A stretch of 64,000 nucleotides of DNA, from contig NZ_VDUY01000002.1 of the NCBI RefSeq assembly GCF_008039575.1, positions 186,001-250,000 of the forward strand, in the 5' to 3' direction. This document shows, piece after piece, positions 54,125 through 63,515 of this stretch. The number at the start of each line of letters is the position of its first letter. The first letter of the stretch is position 1. This stretch comes from Zeimonas arvi. Lineage in GTDB: Bacteria > Pseudomonadota > Gammaproteobacteria > Burkholderiales > Burkholderiaceae_E. Below the pieces are notes generated by a model. The model was given only the letters and a program-made list of their open reading frames with translations, ran no database searches and had not been told where the DNA came from. Made by a program: the position numbers and the translations under genes.

Positions 54125-54140
54125 CATAATATACATTATG
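54125..54140. promoter_or_regulatory. AT-rich palindrome with a TTGACA box
   Basis: CATAATATACATTATG has 6-bp arms around ATAC and overlaps the GNAT stop codon. On the plus strand a perfect -35 hexamer TTGACA starts at 54121, but no clean -10 follows at 17 bp (ATTTTA). On the minus strand it sits 12 bp before the 48-aa ORF. Such promoter palindromes are common in front of small regulated operons. Assignment is inferred. Confidence 0.5.
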
Positions 54141-54639
54141 CGCATTTTAGACCCATGAACATCGCACCTGGCACCGGATTGAAGACATAAGGCTCGATCG
54201 GCACGAAGCTCGTCGAGCGGTACGACTGCGCCGCCGCCGTCATGCCCGGCAGCGTGTCCAGGCACGCCCAGCGATATCCCGCCCCGCGCGCCCGCTCGCA
54301 GACCCGCTCGACCAATCTCCGCCCGACAGCCAGACCGCGCGCAGCCGGTCTCAGGTAGAGCCGCTTCATTTCGGCGCACCCGCCGCCCACCGGCCGAAGC
54401 GCCACGCAGCCAGCGGGCTCGGTGCCGGCCCAGGCGAGCAAGACGCATCCGCCAGGCGCTGCGTACTTGCCAGGCAGACCGGCCAGTTCGTCCTCGAAGC
54501 CCTGGAAGCACAAATCGACTCCAAGGCTGTCGGCGTACTCCCAGAAGAGCCCTCGGACGCGCTCGGCGTGGTCCGGGAACCTGGCGAGCCGGATCCTGAT
54601 CGCGGCCGGGCGCAAGTCGGTCGCTCGCTCCATGCTCAT
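54136..54639 (-). CDS. GNAT-family N-acetyltransferase
   Basis: Acetyltransferase of 167 aa. The acetyl-CoA pyrophosphate loop is LRPAARGLAVGRRLVERV (R/Q-x-x-G-x-G/A type), preceded by the beta-4 strand MKRLYLRP and followed by ACLDTLPGMTAAAQSYRSTSFVPI in the C-terminal splay. It is not of the TacT/AtaT toxin type as far as I can see, and no RHH antitoxin gene is next to it. Its start is 34 bp from a LexA box in the shared divergent promoter, so it may be SOS-regulated. Substrate unknown. Confidence 0.87.
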   Translation of the reverse strand: MSMERATDLRPAAIRIRLARFPDHAERVRGLFWEYADSLGVDLCFQGFEDELAGLPGKYAAPGGCVLLAWAGTEPAGCVALRPVGGGCAEMKRLYLRPAARGLAVGRRLVERVCERARGAGYRWACLDTLPGMTAAAQSYRSTSFVPIEPYVFNPVPGAMFMGLKCA

Positions 54640-54672
54640 CGGCGCCGCCGGCAGGCAGTGCTTGCGCCTTTA

Positions 54673-54690
54673 ACTGTTTTTATATACAGT
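54673..54690. promoter_or_regulatory. LexA (SOS) box
   Basis: aactgtttttatatacagtc (54672-54691) contains CTG-N10-CAG with an AT-rich core, matching the gamma/betaproteobacterial LexA consensus except for one half being T-rich. It lies between the divergent GNAT gene and a 78-aa ORF, 25 bp upstream of the latter's ATG. The motif is seen directly; LexA binding is inferred from the known consensus. Confidence 0.75.
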
Positions 54691-54714
54691 CTTCTCATAC
54701 CGACGGAGACTGAC

Positions 54715-54951
54715 ATGACCCGCTTCATCGTTCGACTCGCCCAGTACCTCCGCGGCCTGATCGCGGATGCCAATCTGGCAACGGCCGACCGCCCTGCCCG
54801 ACCCGAAGGCCTGTCCGCGCCCAGCCTGCGCACGCTGGACCACCCCACCTACCTGCGCCGCGGTGTGGTCATCGCCGGGCTTGCCGCAGGCAGTCGGCCT
54901 CGCGGCCTCGAACCACGCGCAGGCCTTCGAGCGTGCCACGCGTCTCGGTGA
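54715..54951 (+). CDS. 78-aa ORF downstream of the LexA box
   Basis: Small basic protein beginning TRFIVRLAQYLRGLIAD. GGAG lies six bases before its ATG, and a LexA box is just upstream, so expression after DNA damage is plausible. Residues 1-25 would form an amphipathic helix. The last 28 codons run antisense to the end of the helix-hairpin-helix gene and are Arg/Gly-rich, so the C-terminus may be a fusion or extension created by rearrangement. No family recognised. Best viewed as an unknown SOS-linked small gene or a truncated relic of one. Confidence 0.5.
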   Translation: MTRFIVRLAQYLRGLIADANLATADRPARPEGLSAPSLRTLDHPTYLRRGVVIAGLAAGSRPRGLEPRAGLRACHASR

Positions 54952-55741
54952 CCACCGTGTGCTGGCGCTCGGCATGCTGGTCGTCGTAGAAGTAGATCAC
55001 CACCCAGTCGTGCGTCTTGTGCAGATCGTGCGCCCTGGCGGTGTTGGAGTACATCACGGTGAAATGCCAGCCGTCGCGGTTCGCGTGCATCACCGGCAGC
55101 CAGGCCTCGCCTGAAGGGTTGAAGCGCCTGGGCGCGATCTTCGGCAAGTTTCCGGCAACGGCCTTCTCGCGGTACTCGCGATCCACGTCCAGCAGGAGTT
55201 CGATCGGGGGCTCTTCGCTGACGGGCACCGGCGCCGGGCGACGCCGGGCGCTGCGCCGCCGATCCAGGATCGCGCAAACCGAATCGCAGATCGCCTGCGC
55301 CCGCCGTTCGCCCACTCCGGGCACCTGCGCGGCGCGGCCGTCCCGACAGGCCAGTTCCAGGGCTTCGAGCGTATCCACGTGCAGGGTGTCATGGATTGCT
55401 TGCGCGAGCTCGCTGCCGACGCCCGGCACCTGCTCGAACACTTTCGCCGCATCGATGCTGCCGCGCAGACGATCCAGTTGCGACCACGATCCGGTGATCA
55501 GGATTTCGGCGATCGCCGCCGCGAGGCCCGCGCCGATCGTCTGCAGGGCGTCGAGCCCTTCCGGCCCCTGGGCCTCGAACAGCCGGGAGATCGGCTCGCC
55601 CAGTGATTCCACCGTGTCGGCACCTCGCAGGTAGGCGCCTATCCGGTAGGGGTTGGCGCCCTGTCCCTCGAGCAATTGCGCCATCTCACGCAGCTTCGCG
55701 GCGACTTCGGCGTTCGACGGTGAGCGGTTCGTGTCGGGCAT
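54869..55741 (-). CDS. helix-hairpin-helix DNA-binding protein (Pol-beta N-terminal-like)
   Basis: Protein of 290 aa. Residues 8-75 look like the 8-kDa lyase-type HHH domain of DNA polymerase beta/PolX (AAKLREMAQLLEGQGANPYRIGAYLRGADTVESLG). Further HHH motifs are VPGVGSELAQAIHDTL and VPGVGERRAQAICDSV. The C-terminal 110 residues (LLLDVDREYREKA to HDWVVIYFYDDQHAERQHTVVTETRGTLEGLRVVRGRE) are a conserved module without the polymerase or PHP domains. A DNA repair or binding role is likely. It is close to a LexA box, but that box faces other genes. It diverges from the ZIP gene with a 41-bp gap. Confidence 0.85.
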   Translation of the reverse strand: MPDTNRSPSNAEVAAKLREMAQLLEGQGANPYRIGAYLRGADTVESLGEPISRLFEAQGPEGLDALQTIGAGLAAAIAEILITGSWSQLDRLRGSIDAAKVFEQVPGVGSELAQAIHDTLHVDTLEALELACRDGRAAQVPGVGERRAQAICDSVCAILDRRRSARRRPAPVPVSEEPPIELLLDVDREYREKAVAGNLPKIAPRRFNPSGEAWLPVMHANRDGWHFTVMYSNTARAHDLHKTHDWVVIYFYDDQHAERQHTVVTETRGTLEGLRVVRGREADCLRQARR

Positions 55742-55782
55742 CGCGCCAGCATATCAGCGGCATGAGCACCTAGAATCTCGCC

Positions 55783-56607
55783 ATGGAATCGACCTCCGCC
55801 TTCGCCGCCTTCACCTCGCTCGCCGACGCTTCGCCGCTCCTGGCCGCGATGCTGGCCGCCACCGTGGGCGGATTCCTGGCCACCACCGTGGGGGCCCTGC
55901 CCGCCCTGTTCGTGGGCAGCCTGTCCGAGCGCACCGCCAATGCGATGCTGGCCTTCGCCGCCGGCGTGATGCTCGCGGCCACGGTGTTCTCGCTGCTGCT
56001 GCCCGGGCTGGAGTTGGCCCAGCCGATGTTCGGCGGCCCGAAGCCCGGTGCCGCGGCGGTGGTGGCGGCGATGATGGCCGGCGGGCTGGCCATGTTCGCC
56101 ATCCACCACTTCCTGCCGCACGAGCACTTCGAGAAGGGCCACGAAGGCCCAGGCCGGCAGTCGCGGCTGGCAAGGGTCTGGCTCTTCGTGTTCGCGATCG
56201 CGGTCCACAACTTCCCGGAAGGCCTGTCGATGGGCGTGGGCGCGGCCAGCGGCGACGAGCGCATCGGACTGGGCGTCACCCTGGGCATCGGCTTGCAGAA
56301 CCTGCCCGAGGGGCTGGCCGTGGCGATGTCGCTGGCCGCCTTGGGTTACTCGCGCGCGCAGGCCCTCGGCGTGGCCGCGCTCACCGGCCTGATCGAGATC
56401 GCCGGCGCGATGGCGGGCGCCGGCCTGCTGTCGATCTCGCAGGCCCTGCTGCCGCTGGCGCTGGCCTTTGCCGGCGGCACGATGCTCTTCGTGATCAGCG
56501 ACGAGGTGATCCCCGAGACCCACCGCGCCGGCTTCGGCGACTCGGCGACCGCCTCGCTGTTCGTGGGCTTCGGGCTGATGTTCTACCTGGACGTGGCGCT
56601 GGCCTGA
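55783..56607 (+). CDS. ZIP-family metal transporter (ZupT-like)
   Basis: Inner-membrane transporter of 274 aa with eight expected helices. The metal-site motifs of helices 4 and 5 are intact: HNFPEGLSMGVG and QNLPEGLAVAMSL. A His-rich loop (HHFLPHEHFEKGHEGPG) lies between helices 3 and 4, as usual for ZIP proteins. Uptake of zinc, iron or manganese is expected. It converges on the exporter permease gene. No Zur or Fur box was identified in the short upstream gap. Confidence 0.92.
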   Translation: MESTSAFAAFTSLADASPLLAAMLAATVGGFLATTVGALPALFVGSLSERTANAMLAFAAGVMLAATVFSLLLPGLELAQPMFGGPKPGAAAVVAAMMAGGLAMFAIHHFLPHEHFEKGHEGPGRQSRLARVWLFVFAIAVHNFPEGLSMGVGAASGDERIGLGVTLGIGLQNLPEGLAVAMSLAALGYSRAQALGVAALTGLIEIAGAMAGAGLLSISQALLPLALAFAGGTMLFVISDEVIPETHRAGFGDSATASLFVGFGLMFYLDVALA

Positions 56608-56626
56608 GCCTGCCGCACTGGTCGTT

Positions 56627-56665
56627 CCGCAGCGCCTCGCGCTGCTCGTGCCGCAACGCCCTGCG

Positions 56666-56674
<9 letters not shown>
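56627..56674. repeat. imperfect 24-bp tandem repeat across the permease stop codon
   Basis: Two adjacent 24-bp copies (56627-56650 and 56651-56674; 20 of 24 positions equal). The second contains the amber stop of the minus-strand permease gene (56666-56668). Read past the stop, the repeats encode a further ALRHEQREALR-like segment copying the permease C-terminus. Confidence 0.8.
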
Positions 56675-57898
<1,224 letters not shown>

Positions 57899-57928
57899 CG
57901 CCTGTTCCTGCCTCGCGCCTCGTGCGCC

Positions 57929-58687
57929 TCAGGCAGCGGCCAGCGCCACGGCGTCTTCCGGCACGCGGCGCTCGTCGCGCTCGACGCGGCCGTCCCGAAA
58001 GCGCACGACGCGCGAGGCGAAACGCGCCACCTCGGCCTCGTGGGTCACGAAGACCATGGTCTGCCCCGCCCGGTTCAGCGACTGCAGCAGCGCCATCACC
58101 TCGAGCGAGGTGCGGGTGTCGAGCGCGCCGGTGGGCTCGTCGGCCAGCAGCAGCAGGGGATCGTTGACCAGCGCGCGGGCGATCGCCACCCGCTGCTGCT
58201 GGCCGCCGGAGAGCTGGGCCGCGGTGTGCTCGAGCCGCTCGCCCAGCCCCACCTGCTCGAGGCGCTCCCGCGCGCGGCGCTCCCGCTCGGCCCGGCCGAC
58301 GCCGGCGTAGAGCAGGGGCAGCGCGACGTTCTCGAGCGCCCGGGTGCGCGCCAGCAGGTTGAACTGCTGGAACACGAAGCCGACGCTGCGATTGCGGATC
58401 GCGGCCAGCGCGTCGTCGGACAGGCCCGCCACTTCGTCGCCGGCCAGCCGGTAACTGCCGGAGTCGGGCACGTCCAGGCAGCCCAGCATGTTCATGAAGG
58501 TCGACTTGCCCGACCCGGAGGGGCCCATGATCGCCACGCATTCCCCGCGCGCGATGTCCAGCGACACGCGATCGAGCGCGCGCACCTCGGTCTCGCCGAT
58601 TCGGTAGGTCTTGACCAGCTCTCGGACCGCGATCAGCGGCGCGACCCCGGGCTTGCCCGCGCTGAGGGGATTCGCGCCCGCGCTCAT
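57929..58687 (-). CDS. MacB-like ABC exporter ATPase
   Basis: ATPase of 252 aa of the LolD/MacB type: Walker A GPSGSGKST, Q-loop FQQFNLLARTRALENV, signature LSGGQQQR, Walker B LLLADEPTGALD and switch His in VTHEAEVA. The start overlaps the adaptor stop as ATGA; the permease follows after 30 bp. Expected function is as a mechanotransmission motor for the permease. Confidence 0.94.
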   Translation of the reverse strand: MSAGANPLSAGKPGVAPLIAVRELVKTYRIGETEVRALDRVSLDIARGECVAIMGPSGSGKSTFMNMLGCLDVPDSGSYRLAGDEVAGLSDDALAAIRNRSVGFVFQQFNLLARTRALENVALPLLYAGVGRAERERRARERLEQVGLGERLEHTAAQLSGGQQQRVAIARALVNDPLLLLADEPTGALDTRTSLEVMALLQSLNRAGQTMVFVTHEAEVARFASRVVRFRDGRVERDERRVPEDAVALAAA

Positions 58688-60057
58688 CGGAACATGCGCA
58701 ACTCGCGCCGGCCCCGCGCGCCCGAGGGCGCCACCCCGACGATGACCTGCTGGCCCTCGGCCAGGCCCGGCGCCGCCACCTCGGTGCTGGTGCCGTCGCC
58801 GAGCCCGACCCGCACCTCGATCGCCCTGGGCTCGCCGCCCTCGAGCAGCCAGAGGCGGCCCGGGCGGCCGCGCTCGCTGGCCGACCCCGGGGGGCTGCCG
58901 CCGCCCCCTGCCTGCGCCCGGGCGCCCTGCCCGGCGGACTGCGCGCCCTGATCGCCCGCCTGCGCGGCCTGTCCGGCCGGCGCGTCCATCGGGGCCTCGG
59001 CACGGTCGGTGAGCCCGGCGATCCGGAGGCGCAGCGCGGCGTTGGGGACGGTGAGCACGTCCTCGCGCCGCTCGGAGACGATCCGCACGTTGGCAGTCAT
59101 GCCGGGCAGCAGCAGGCCCTCGGCGTTGGAGAAGGTCACGATCACGTTGTAGGTGATCACGTTCTGCACGTTGGTGGCGGCCATCCGCAGTTGCGACACC
59201 TTGCCGTCGAAGCGCCGCCCGGGATAGGCATCGACGGTGAAGCTCGCCTTCTGGCCCACCTCGATCCGGCCGATGTCGGTCTCGTCGATGCTGGTGTCGA
59301 CCTGCATGTCGCGCAGGTTGCGGGCGATCACGAACAGTTCGGGCGCCTGGAGGCTCGCGGCCACCGTCTGGCCGGCATCGACCGAGCGCTTGATGACCAC
59401 GCCGTCGACCGGGCTGCGGATCACGGTGCGGTCCAGGTCGACCCGCGCCGCGGCCACCGCCGCCTCGCGCTGCCTGACCACCGCCTCGGTGTTACGCCGC
59501 TGGGCGATCGCGACCTCGATCGCCGCGCGGCCGGCCGACAGCTCCTGCTCCTGCGCGCGCACCAGCGAAGCGGCCTTCTCTGACTCGGCCGGCGAGATGA
59601 AGCCGCGCTCGGCCAGGTCACGCTTGCGCGCCAGATCGCGCCGCGACTCGTCGAGGTTCACGTCGATCCGGGCGAGCTCGGCGCGGCGCGCCTCGATCTG
59701 GGCCTGCTGGACCGCCACCTGGGCGCGGGTCGCGACCAGGTCCGCCTCGGCCTGCGCCAGACGATGCCTGAAGGTCTCCGGGTCGATCCGGGCGAGCACC
59801 TGCCCCGCCCGGACCTCGTCGTTGAAGTCCGCCAGCACCTGGCGGAGCTGGCCGGAGATCTGCGAGCCGACCGACACGCTGCCGACCGGATTGATCGTGC
59901 CCGAGGCGCTGACCGTGGACACGATGTCGCCGCGGCCGATCGGCGCCGTGCGGTACTCCGGCTCACCGTTGCCATCCGCCTGCTGCCACCACCAGGCGGC
60001 GGCGCCGGCAAGCAGCAAGGCGGCGAGCCCCAGGCCGGCGATTCCCGTTCTTTTCAT
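58684..60057 (-). CDS. HlyD/MacA-family periplasmic adaptor
   Basis: Membrane-fusion protein of 457 aa with an N-terminal signal anchor (GLGLAALLLAGAAAWWW). A lipoyl domain starts VSASGTINPVGSVSVGSQISG, a long alpha-hairpin covers about residues 105-200 and the second lipoyl half is DRTVIRSPVDGVVIKRSVDAGQTV. The C-terminal MPD region is followed by a low-complexity Gly/Ala/Gln stretch (about residues 350-400) not usual in MacA. It links the inner-membrane permease to an outer-membrane channel. First gene of the three-gene exporter unit, 29 bp after the FAD oxidoreductase. Confidence 0.9.
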   Translation of the reverse strand: MKRTGIAGLGLAALLLAGAAAWWWQQADGNGEPEYRTAPIGRGDIVSTVSASGTINPVGSVSVGSQISGQLRQVLADFNDEVRAGQVLARIDPETFRHRLAQAEADLVATRAQVAVQQAQIEARRAELARIDVNLDESRRDLARKRDLAERGFISPAESEKAASLVRAQEQELSAGRAAIEVAIAQRRNTEAVVRQREAAVAAARVDLDRTVIRSPVDGVVIKRSVDAGQTVAASLQAPELFVIARNLRDMQVDTSIDETDIGRIEVGQKASFTVDAYPGRRFDGKVSQLRMAATNVQNVITYNVIVTFSNAEGLLLPGMTANVRIVSERREDVLTVPNAALRLRIAGLTDRAEAPMDAPAGQAAQAGDQGAQSAGQGARAQAGGGGSPPGSASERGRPGRLWLLEGGEPRAIEVRVGLGDGTSTEVAAPGLAEGQQVIVGVAPSGARGRRELRMFR

Positions 60058-60086
60058 GGTCTGCGGTCGCGCATCGAGGGGGCGGC

Positions 60087-61733
60087 TTACCCGAACATCA
60101 GCCTGCGAAGATCGCCGGGCAATCGCTCGCCGCGCCAGGCCACGACCTGGTCGGGGCGGATCAGCGTGAAGCGCCTCGGATACAGGTCGCGCAGGCCGGC
60201 GGCGCGCGCCTCGGCCGCGACGATCCTCAGGTGCGTGAGGCCGGCGATGTCCTGCACCGGCGGCGCATCGCCAACCGGCTCGTCCGGCGCCAGCTCGAGC
60301 AAGGTGAAGCCGAACCCCAAGCGGTCGAAGAGCGAGCCGCCGTCGGGCAGCCAGGCGTGCGGCGCGCGGCCGCCGGGAATCGAGGTGGGCTGATAGAGGT
60401 CGGCACGGTCGGGCGGCGGCGCCTCGTCGTCGCGGGCCACGATCGGCGAGCCGTCGCAGCGGGTGCCGAAGGTGATGCCCGGGATGTCGAACTCGGCCTT
60501 CGCATGGGCCAGCAGCCGTTCGCCGGCCTGCCGGCGCAAGGCCTCACCTTCCGATGTTTCGTCCTCGAGTCCCTCCGGCGGCACGAGGAGCCCGATGGAG
60601 TCGGCGAAACCGCGCGCATGGCCGGTGTTGCGGATCGCGGCGGGGCGACGCTCGGCCTCGTAGCTGTCGAGCAGCGAGGCCGGCGCGCCTTCGCGCAGCA
60701 CCGCGGCGAGCTTCCAGCCCAGGTTCACCGCGTCCTCGACGCCAGTGTTGTAGCCCAGGCCGCCAGTGGGCGTGAACAGGTGGGCGGCGTCGCCGGCCAG
60801 GAACACGCGGCCCTCGCGCAACCGCTCGGCCACCAGCGCGTGCCCGGCCAGCCAGGACGAGCGCGACAGCAGGCTGAGCTCGCAACGCGCGCCCAGGGTT
60901 TCGAAGAACATGGCCTTCAGCGCCTCGTCGTCGATCGCCTCGGGATCCTCGTCGCTGCGCAGCTGGGTGTGGAAGACGAAGGCGTCGACGCCGTCGATCG
61001 CGGCCATGAAGCTGCGCCGGCCTGCGTTGAAGGTCCAGTACATCCAGGCCGGGGGCCGGCCGATCACCGCGTACAGGTCGGGCGAGCGGAAATGCATCGC
61101 CATCATGCGCCCGCCCATGAAGTCCCGCCGGATGCCGGTCTCGCCGGTCCAGCCGATGCCGAGCGCCCGGCGCACGCCACTGCGCGCGCCGTCGCAGCCG
61201 ACCAGCCATTGCGCGCGCACCGGCTCGCCACCCGGGTCGAGCTGGAGCGTCACGCCGTCCTCGGCCTGCTCGAAGCCTGCGAGCCGGCAGCCGTAGCGCA
61301 GGCTCACCGAAGGCAGCTTCGCCGCCTCGTCGCGCAACACCCGCTCGATGAACATCTGCGAGCCGCGATGCGGCAGTTCGGCCGCGCTCCAGGAACCGCC
61401 CAGGTTGCGCACCAGCACCCGGGCGTCGCGCGACGAGGGCAGCGCGAAGCGCGCCAGCTCGTGCCTGGCGTAGCGGGTGAAGTAGCAGATGTCGGTCGGG
61501 TAGTCAGGCGGCAGGCCGGTGGCGCGGATCCGGTCGGCAAAGCCGAGCCGGCGGTAATGCTCCATCGTGCGCGCCTGGGTGGCGTTGGCCTGCGGATGCG
61601 GCGAAGTGTCCGGCCGCTCGTTGACCAGCAGCGTGCGCACGCCGCGCCGGCCGAGCTCGATCGCGAGCATCAGCCCGACCGGGCCACCGCCGGCGATCGC
61701 GACCTCGAATGCCGCCTCGTGCGCCAGGCCCAT
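60087..61733 (-). CDS. FAD-dependent aromatic hydroxylase-type monooxygenase (PheA/TfdB family)
   Basis: Flavoprotein of 548 aa. It has the FAD motif IAGGGPVGLMLAIELGRRGV (GxGxxG), the NAD(P)H/FAD DG segment (WLVGCDGARSGVRRALG) and the second FAD motif VFLAGDAAHLFTPTGGLGYNTGVEDAVNLGWKLA. A C-terminal thioredoxin-like tail (about residues 440-548) is normal for this group. It hydroxylates an aromatic or polyketide-like substrate with NAD(P)H and oxygen. The ATG is one base inside the stop of the ankyrin gene. The substrate is unknown. Its place between housekeeping genes and an exporter is notable. Confidence 0.9.
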   Translation of the reverse strand: MGLAHEAAFEVAIAGGGPVGLMLAIELGRRGVRTLLVNERPDTSPHPQANATQARTMEHYRRLGFADRIRATGLPPDYPTDICYFTRYARHELARFALPSSRDARVLVRNLGGSWSAAELPHRGSQMFIERVLRDEAAKLPSVSLRYGCRLAGFEQAEDGVTLQLDPGGEPVRAQWLVGCDGARSGVRRALGIGWTGETGIRRDFMGGRMMAMHFRSPDLYAVIGRPPAWMYWTFNAGRRSFMAAIDGVDAFVFHTQLRSDEDPEAIDDEALKAMFFETLGARCELSLLSRSSWLAGHALVAERLREGRVFLAGDAAHLFTPTGGLGYNTGVEDAVNLGWKLAAVLREGAPASLLDSYEAERRPAAIRNTGHARGFADSIGLLVPPEGLEDETSEGEALRRQAGERLLAHAKAEFDIPGITFGTRCDGSPIVARDDEAPPPDRADLYQPTSIPGGRAPHAWLPDGGSLFDRLGFGFTLLELAPDEPVGDAPPVQDIAGLTHLRIVAAEARAAGLRDLYPRRFTLIRPDQVVAWRGERLPGDLRRLMFG

Positions 61734-62722
61734 CAGTCGCGGGTGCCCGGCAGCCGGACGCGCGGCGGCTCGGCCCGCGACGGGCCCGCGGGAACCGCGA
61801 GCTCGCTCGGCGGAGGCAAGGCCTCGGCCGCCGGCGGGACGACCGGGCGCACGGTCGGCGCAGGCGATGCGGCCGGCGGCGCGGCCGCGGGACGCGCGGC
61901 GGCAGGGGGTGTGGCGGGCGGCGGCGTCGCGGCAGATCGAGCCGGCCGCGGCTTGTCGACGGTGCCGTAGCGCTTCTCGAACTCGGCCGCCCGCTCGCGC
62001 AACCACTGCGCCTCGGCCTTTTCGCCATGGGCCTCCATGTACTCGGCCGCGCCGTAGCCCGCCTCGTTGCGCTGGGTCGGATCGGCGCCGGCCTCGACCA
62101 GCACGCGCACCGCGTTCGTGTGCTTCTGGCGCGCCGCCATCATCAGCGGCGTGGTCCGGTTCGGCGACTGGGCGTCGATGTATGCGCTCTCGTCGAGCAG
62201 GAAGGCGATGACCGGGACGTGGCCGCCCGCCGCCGCGTAGTGCAGCGGCGTCCAGCCCGGCCGGTTGACCTCCGCGCCGCGCTCGACCAGCAGCTTCACG
62301 CTGTCCAGGTCGCCCTGCAGGGCCACCAGCATCAGCGCGGTCTCGTCGCGGGCGTTGGTGGCGTCGATCCGGGTGCCCGACAGTTGCGCCAGATAGGCAA
62401 GCGCCTTCGGCGAGCGCTCGCGGGCCGCCACCACGATTGCCGGGCCGTGCTCGGGATGCCTGGCGTTCGCGCTGGCCCCGCGCAGCATCTCGGTCTGCAT
62501 GGCCTTGACGTCGTCGAGTCGGATCGCGTCCCAGAAGTCCTGCGGCGCGGCGGAGGCCCGTGTGGACTGCGCCCGCGCCGCCTCGGGCGCAAGCGCCAGC
62601 CCGCCGAGGCACGCGACGGCCAGCAGCAGCGCCAGGGCCGTCCCGGCAGCGCCGCGACGCCCCCGGCGCCCGTTCACGCCGCCTGAATCCGCACGCGAAT
62701 GTTCAAGAATCGACATCAACAT
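61733..62722 (-). CDS. exported ankyrin-repeat protein with Pro/Ala-rich tail
   Basis: Protein of 329 aa. A signal-like segment (TALALLLAVACLGGLALA, cleavage near AARAQ) precedes about five ankyrin repeats (residues 60-215), including TALMLVALQGDLDSVKLLVERGAEVN, TPLHYAAAGGHVPVIAFLLDESAYID and TPLMMAARQKHTNAVRVLVEAGADP. The last 75 residues are a Pro/Ala/Val-rich tail. Ankyrin proteins with this layout are common downstream of tatD in betaproteobacteria. Two start codons (62722 and 62716) are possible. It begins one base after the tatD stop. Confidence 0.88.
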   Translation of the reverse strand: MLMSILEHSRADSGGVNGRRGRRGAAGTALALLLAVACLGGLALAPEAARAQSTRASAAPQDFWDAIRLDDVKAMQTEMLRGASANARHPEHGPAIVVAARERSPKALAYLAQLSGTRIDATNARDETALMLVALQGDLDSVKLLVERGAEVNRPGWTPLHYAAAGGHVPVIAFLLDESAYIDAQSPNRTTPLMMAARQKHTNAVRVLVEAGADPTQRNEAGYGAAEYMEAHGEKAEAQWLRERAAEFEKRYGTVDKPRPARSAATPPPATPPAAARPAAAPPAASPAPTVRPVVPPAAEALPPPSELAVPAGPSRAEPPRVRLPGTRD

Positions 62723-62723
62723 C

Positions 62724-63515
62724 TCAGTCCAGGATCTTGAAAAGATTCAAATAATTCTCGGTCGTTCTATCGGCGACCTGCGCCAACGGCAAGCCCTTGA
62801 TCTCGGCGATCCGCTCGGCGACGTGCCGCACGAAGGCCGGCTCGTTGGTCTTGCCGCGGAACGGCACCGGCGCCAGGTAGGGCGAGTCGGTCTCGATCAG
62901 CAGCCGTTCGATCGGCACCCGGGCCGCCACCTCGCGCAGCGGCTCGGCATTGCGGAAGGTCACGATGCCCGAGAACGACACGTAGAAGCCGATATCCAGG
63001 GCGGCTTTCGCGGTTTCCCAGTCTTCGGTGAAGCAGTGCAGCACCCCGCCGCAGGCCTCGGCGCCCTCCTCGCGCAGCAGCCGGATCGTGTCCGCCGAGG
63101 CCGACCGGGTGTGCACGACCAGCGGCTTGCCGGTCTGGCGCGCCGCCCGGATGTGCACGCGGAAGCGCTGCTGCTGGCGCTCGCGCAAGGCGCGGCAGGC
63201 GGCCTCGTCTTCGCGGGGTTCTCGGTAGTAGTCCAGGCCGGTCTCGCCGATCGCCACGATCTTCGGGTGCGCGGCGAGCCGCACCAGCGTGTCCACATCG
63301 GGCTCGTCGGTGTCGGCATGGTCGGGGTGGACGCCCACCGAGGCGTGCAGCCGCCGATCGCGCTCGGCCAGCGCCAGCACCCGCGGGAAGTCGGGCAGCG
63401 TGACGGCAATGCACAGCGCGCGGCCCACGTCGTTGGCCGCCATGTTCTCGAGGATCGTGTCGAAGCGCTCGGCGAGTTCGGGAAAGTCCAGGTGGCAGTG
63501 GGAGTCGACGAACAT
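62724..63515 (-). CDS. tatD: TatD-family metal-dependent hydrolase / DNase
   Basis: TIM-barrel hydrolase of 263 aa with all metal ligands: HxH at H6 and H8 (DSHCHLDF), Glu in AIGETGLDYY, His in LVVHTRSA and HCFTEDW, and Asp in LLIETDSPYLAPVPFRGKTNEP. TatD acts as a Mg-dependent 3'-5' exonuclease or D-amino acid-linked quality-control enzyme. It overlaps the pilZ stop by one base. Normal length. Confidence 0.95.
   Translation of the reverse strand: MFVDSHCHLDFPELAERFDTILENMAANDVGRALCIAVTLPDFPRVLALAERDRRLHASVGVHPDHADTDEPDVDTLVRLAAHPKIVAIGETGLDYYREPREDEAACRALRERQQQRFRVHIRAARQTGKPLVVHTRSASADTIRLLREEGAEACGGVLHCFTEDWETAKAALDIGFYVSFSGIVTFRNAEPLREVAARVPIERLLIETDSPYLAPVPFRGKTNEPAFVRHVAERIAEIKGLPLAQVADRTTENYLNLFKILD

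Noticed and set aside
54136..54639. GNAT toxin of a TacAT/AtaRT module
   Set aside because: No ribbon-helix-helix antitoxin gene is adjacent, and the protein has the look of a general acetyltransferase.
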